Shown: piece by piece, positions 22,538-24,683 of the stretch
Numbering within the stretch: position 1 is the stretch's first letter
Layout: each line of letters begins with the position of its first letter
Assembly (NCBI GenBank): GCA_002751075.1
Contig: NAOQ01000001.1
Location: 255,513-280,195 of the forward strand
DNA: 24,683 nucleotides
Source: Ichthyophonus hoferi
Taxonomy: Eukaryota > Opisthokonta > Ichthyosporea > Ichthyophonida > Ichthyophonidae
Reading direction: 5' to 3'
Position numbers and translations under genes: made by a program
Notes under the pieces: generated by a model
Told to the model about the DNA's origin: nothing
The model's database searches: none
Seen by the model: the letters and a program-made list of their open reading frames with translations, nothing else

Positions 22538-22650
22538 GCAGTGAGACCGAATAAAGATTCTTTGTGCTTTACTTAGATTCTCGACTAGAAATGGGTAGCT
22601 GCCATCCAATCTTGATGAGGTAGTCATTAGAACGCAAGCTAACATCGGGA
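22538..22650 (+). repeat. Dispersed degenerate repeat, copy A
   Basis: Begins GCAGTGAGACCGAATAAAG and ends near CAAGCTAACATCG. It aligns over its whole length with copies B and C, which lie inverted to it, sharing the GCAGTGAGAC head, a GCTGCC block in the middle and an AAGCTnnCATC tail. The family is unknown (see copies B and C). Confidence 0.6.
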
Positions 22651-23033
22651 TTAAAACTAAACACCTACACCAAAAGGAAATTTTGTAACACTATTCTAGG
22701 TAGCTCTGTATAGTAACTGATAGCAATTTGTTTCGAAAGTAAGACTGCGTACATATGGCAGAGTATGGGGGTATTCCATCCTTTCCCCTTTTCTCTATAT
22801 TCTTCAAGGCTTCAGCAATTATGCACTATCAACAAATTTTAATAAAAAAATGCAATGGACATTGGAAAATATATACTAAATCATTGTATTTGTTTTCTAT
22901 TCGTTTCACACTATATATTTTCAATTGCATTGTAATTAGCCTCCTTGCGCAAGGTATTCTACTAGGAAATGTTTCCTAACCCTTGTACTACCAAGATAAA
23001 GTAAATACAGTCTCGAAATCAAAATAAGTATAA

Positions 23034-23141
23034 ATGCCAGCTTGTGCTGTAGTTATTACCTCATCTAACTTGGACGGTCGCCAACGATTGCGAACAGGGA
23101 ATACGTAAAAACAAAAATTAAAACTTTTTTAGTCTCACTGC
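23034..23141 (-). repeat. Dispersed degenerate repeat, copy B
   Basis: On the minus strand it reads GCAGTGAGACTAAAAAAG, then TTGGCGACCGTCCAAG, GATGAGGTAATAACTA and ACAAGCTGGCAT. Just before its head stands CACGGATTTCC, which recurs past the tail of copy C as CACGGATTTGCGG, so the true unit may be longer or once tandem. Confidence 0.65.
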
Positions 23142-23782
23142 GGAAATCCGTGCCCCAATCCTGTTGCGGTTAGAGACCCTTATATTCAAGAGAGATAGTA
23201 TACCGTATATATTTAGTATCTAACAGCCTGGTGCTAAGTGATTTTGACTAAATATTTATACCTAGGTGTGTCTAGCTATAATTGACAGAGAACAATAAGT
23301 ATGCCTCTATGACATGACTGAGCTTATTATTAGATTATAGAGAGTGTGAGCCAAATCAGAATGCTGTTGTATACACATCATAACTATATCATATTTTCAA
23401 TCTTGCAACCACAAATCAATAATAGTGAAGAGGCACTTAAGGCTTCGTTAAAATTTCCTATATATATAGGAACACAGATTCCCATTGTTACACGAGAAAT
23501 TAACTTCTACAACAAAACAAATTAAGGCTGTGCTAAAAGTAAGATATATAAATGACTTTTTAAATAAATGCATGCTGCCAAGTTAAGGCGTATTATTATA
23601 CGGCCTAACTTGACAGACAGCGTATTACAACACTTTGACGCCGGAGTATTTTTTCAGTGTTAAATCTTCTCTTTTATTAACCCCAGTCAGGCCGATCAGT
23701 TAAAAAAAAAGCAATAGAAAAATACCCCAGTTTAATAGTTATTTACACCTCCAAGCCGCAAATCCGTGTTACCTATGTATTG

Positions 23783-23889
23783 ATGCCAGCCTGTGTTATA
23801 GTTATTGTCTTCTCCATCTTGAACGGCAGCCAACAGTTTCAAGCAACAAATCAAAATAAGCCATCAAGGTCTTTATTTAGTCTCACTGC
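23783..23889 (-). repeat. Dispersed degenerate repeat, copy C
   Basis: On the minus strand it reads GCAGTGAGACTAAATAAAG, then TTGGCTGCCGTTCAAG, GACAATAACTATAACA and CAGGCTGGCAT. It is the closest relative of copy B, about 750 bases away in the same orientation. It has no tRNA-like boxes that I can see. An embedded AATAAA would suit a transcribed element or a terminal repeat, but no longer element can be traced. Confidence 0.65.
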
Positions 23890-24307
23890 AAAATCGCATG
23901 CATTGGCATGATAATAGACAATGACCCATATACTAACAAGATCTAGTATATTATCTATAAGCAGTCCTCCTAATATTCAAGTTTATTAAATATGACTGGG
24001 AACTATGAACATATATATGCCAATTATATTGAGTTAGATCGGCTTATTGCTCATACCATGAGGTGCATGTCTCATTAAAAAAGTATGAGTAATCAAATTT
24101 CCATCAAGCACAATCCATTTCAGAAGAGTTGTTAATAGTTAACTGACTGGTAGAGCCATCGGTATGGTTCCTTGTTGACATCAGTACTTTTTGTTATTTG
24201 TTTCCCTTTTGCCTATCATTTGCAAATCAAAACACCTTAGTCAATTGACTGTTATTGTTGCACCAAGAGTATATAACAAACTACTATTATGCAATGTTAC
24301 TTTTAAA

Positions 24308-24571
24308 TTAGAATATTACTTGGAAGTAATGAAAATGGTAATATATTAAGGTGCTTGTTAATTTACATAAAGCTGTTAAACTCATTGTAATTAAGAAACC
24401 AGTTCCCCATACAACCACACTGCCAGCTACCTTGAGACCGAGCACCAAGTCTAAGCCCATACTAGTTAATACCTGGTTGATAACAGATAACATTGAAAGG
24501 TTGTAACGTACATATGTCTCTCTCTTAAAAGGCTGGTAGCCCACAATATTATAGCAAGGTTTGAGGGACAT
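24308..24571 (-). CDS. Possible 5' exon or relic of an amino-acid-permease-like (APC family) membrane protein
   Basis: The frame starts MSLKPCYNIVGYQPFKRE, where GYxxxFKRE followed by a hydrophobic stretch is typical of fungal APC permeases just before TM1. Residues about 24-40 and 42-66 could form TM1, the GxxxAG turn and a VWG-like TM2 entry. TM2 looks shorter than usual and the expected TSGGLYYW motif after it is not clear. Either the exon ends at a GTAAAT donor (24366) after 68 codons, with later exons I could not find, or this is a decaying copy. No downstream permease exons were recognised between 21 and 24.3 kb, which favours a relic or a wrong call. Confidence 0.28.
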   Translation of the reverse strand: MSLKPCYNIVGYQPFKRETYVRYNLSMLSVINQVLTSMGLDLVLGLKVAGSVVVWGTGFLITMSLTALCKLTSTLIYYHFHYFQVIF

Positions 24572-24683
24572 GGGATTTTTTTAAATAGGTGAGATTTATA
24601 ATGACATGTGACAAGTGCACTTAGCGCAATGTTTTTTCTATCAGCATTAATGTTATATATTACCGTTATAAACAGCCTATGCT

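Larger units (their letters stand above)
22651..24307. other. AT-rich non-coding region apart from repeat copies B and C
   Basis: No gene is supported. An imperfect inverted repeat lies at 23579-23612 (14-base arms, 12 matching, six-base loop; right arm TACGGCCTAACTTG). Its GGCCTAACTT core also occurs just inside the left end of the intron 11 MITE, a possible but weak link. Confidence 0.45.

Noticed and set aside
22226-22979. Plus-strand frames of 67 and 74 codons
   Set aside because: Length and residue content are as expected by chance in AT-rich DNA, with no gene-like context.

Overview
The window reads as nuclear DNA of an AT-rich, intron-rich eukaryote. Split genes with GT-AG introns, CCAAT/E2F-type promoter elements and many TA-rich microsatellites point that way. 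The class I ribonucleotide reductase start and the BRCT-bearing family X polymerase are of opisthokont type. A fungus, perhaps an early-diverging one, is my best guess. Introns averaging more than 500 bases are unusual for most fungi, so another opisthokont is possible. I cannot name a species.

Layout. (1) Positions 1-1057, minus strand: the first three exons (the third cut by the window edge) of the large subunit of ribonucleotide reductase, preceded at 1170-1370 by a TATA-like element, a CCAAT cluster and an E2F/MBF-type site. (2) Positions 2539-14500, minus strand: a complete DNA polymerase lambda/Pol4-type gene that I rebuilt exon by exon. It has 19 exons, 1920 coding bases and 639 residues, and all 18 junctions keep frame. 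It runs from an N-terminal BRCT domain through the 8-kDa domain to fingers, palm and thumb. Its 18 introns total 10,042 bases. One of them carries a small MITE-like element with inverted ends and a TTA target duplication. (3) About 14.5-20.2 kb: no intact gene. Scattered, decayed, coding-like stretches lie on the minus strand and look like fossils of mobile or virus-like elements. There is also a pentanucleotide satellite and several hairpins. (4) Positions 20242-20955, plus strand: an intronless single C2H2 zinc-finger protein of 237 residues, a probable transcription regulator, with a phosphodegron-like motif resembling that of Myc. (5) About 21-24.3 kb: non-coding, with three copies of a roughly 110-base degenerate repeat. 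(6) Positions 24308-24571, minus strand: a possible start or relic of an amino-acid-permease-like gene.

Ribonucleotide reductase makes dNTPs and the family X polymerase uses them in gap-filling repair and end joining. They lie head-to-tail on the same strand about 1.5 kb apart, but nothing in the sequence shows shared control. The most notable points are a histidine where the polymerase family normally has its dRP-lyase lysine, the apparent loss of a conserved palm strand at a 19-base microexon, the Myc-like degron in the zinc-finger protein, and the unrecognised coding fossils at 15-20 kb.
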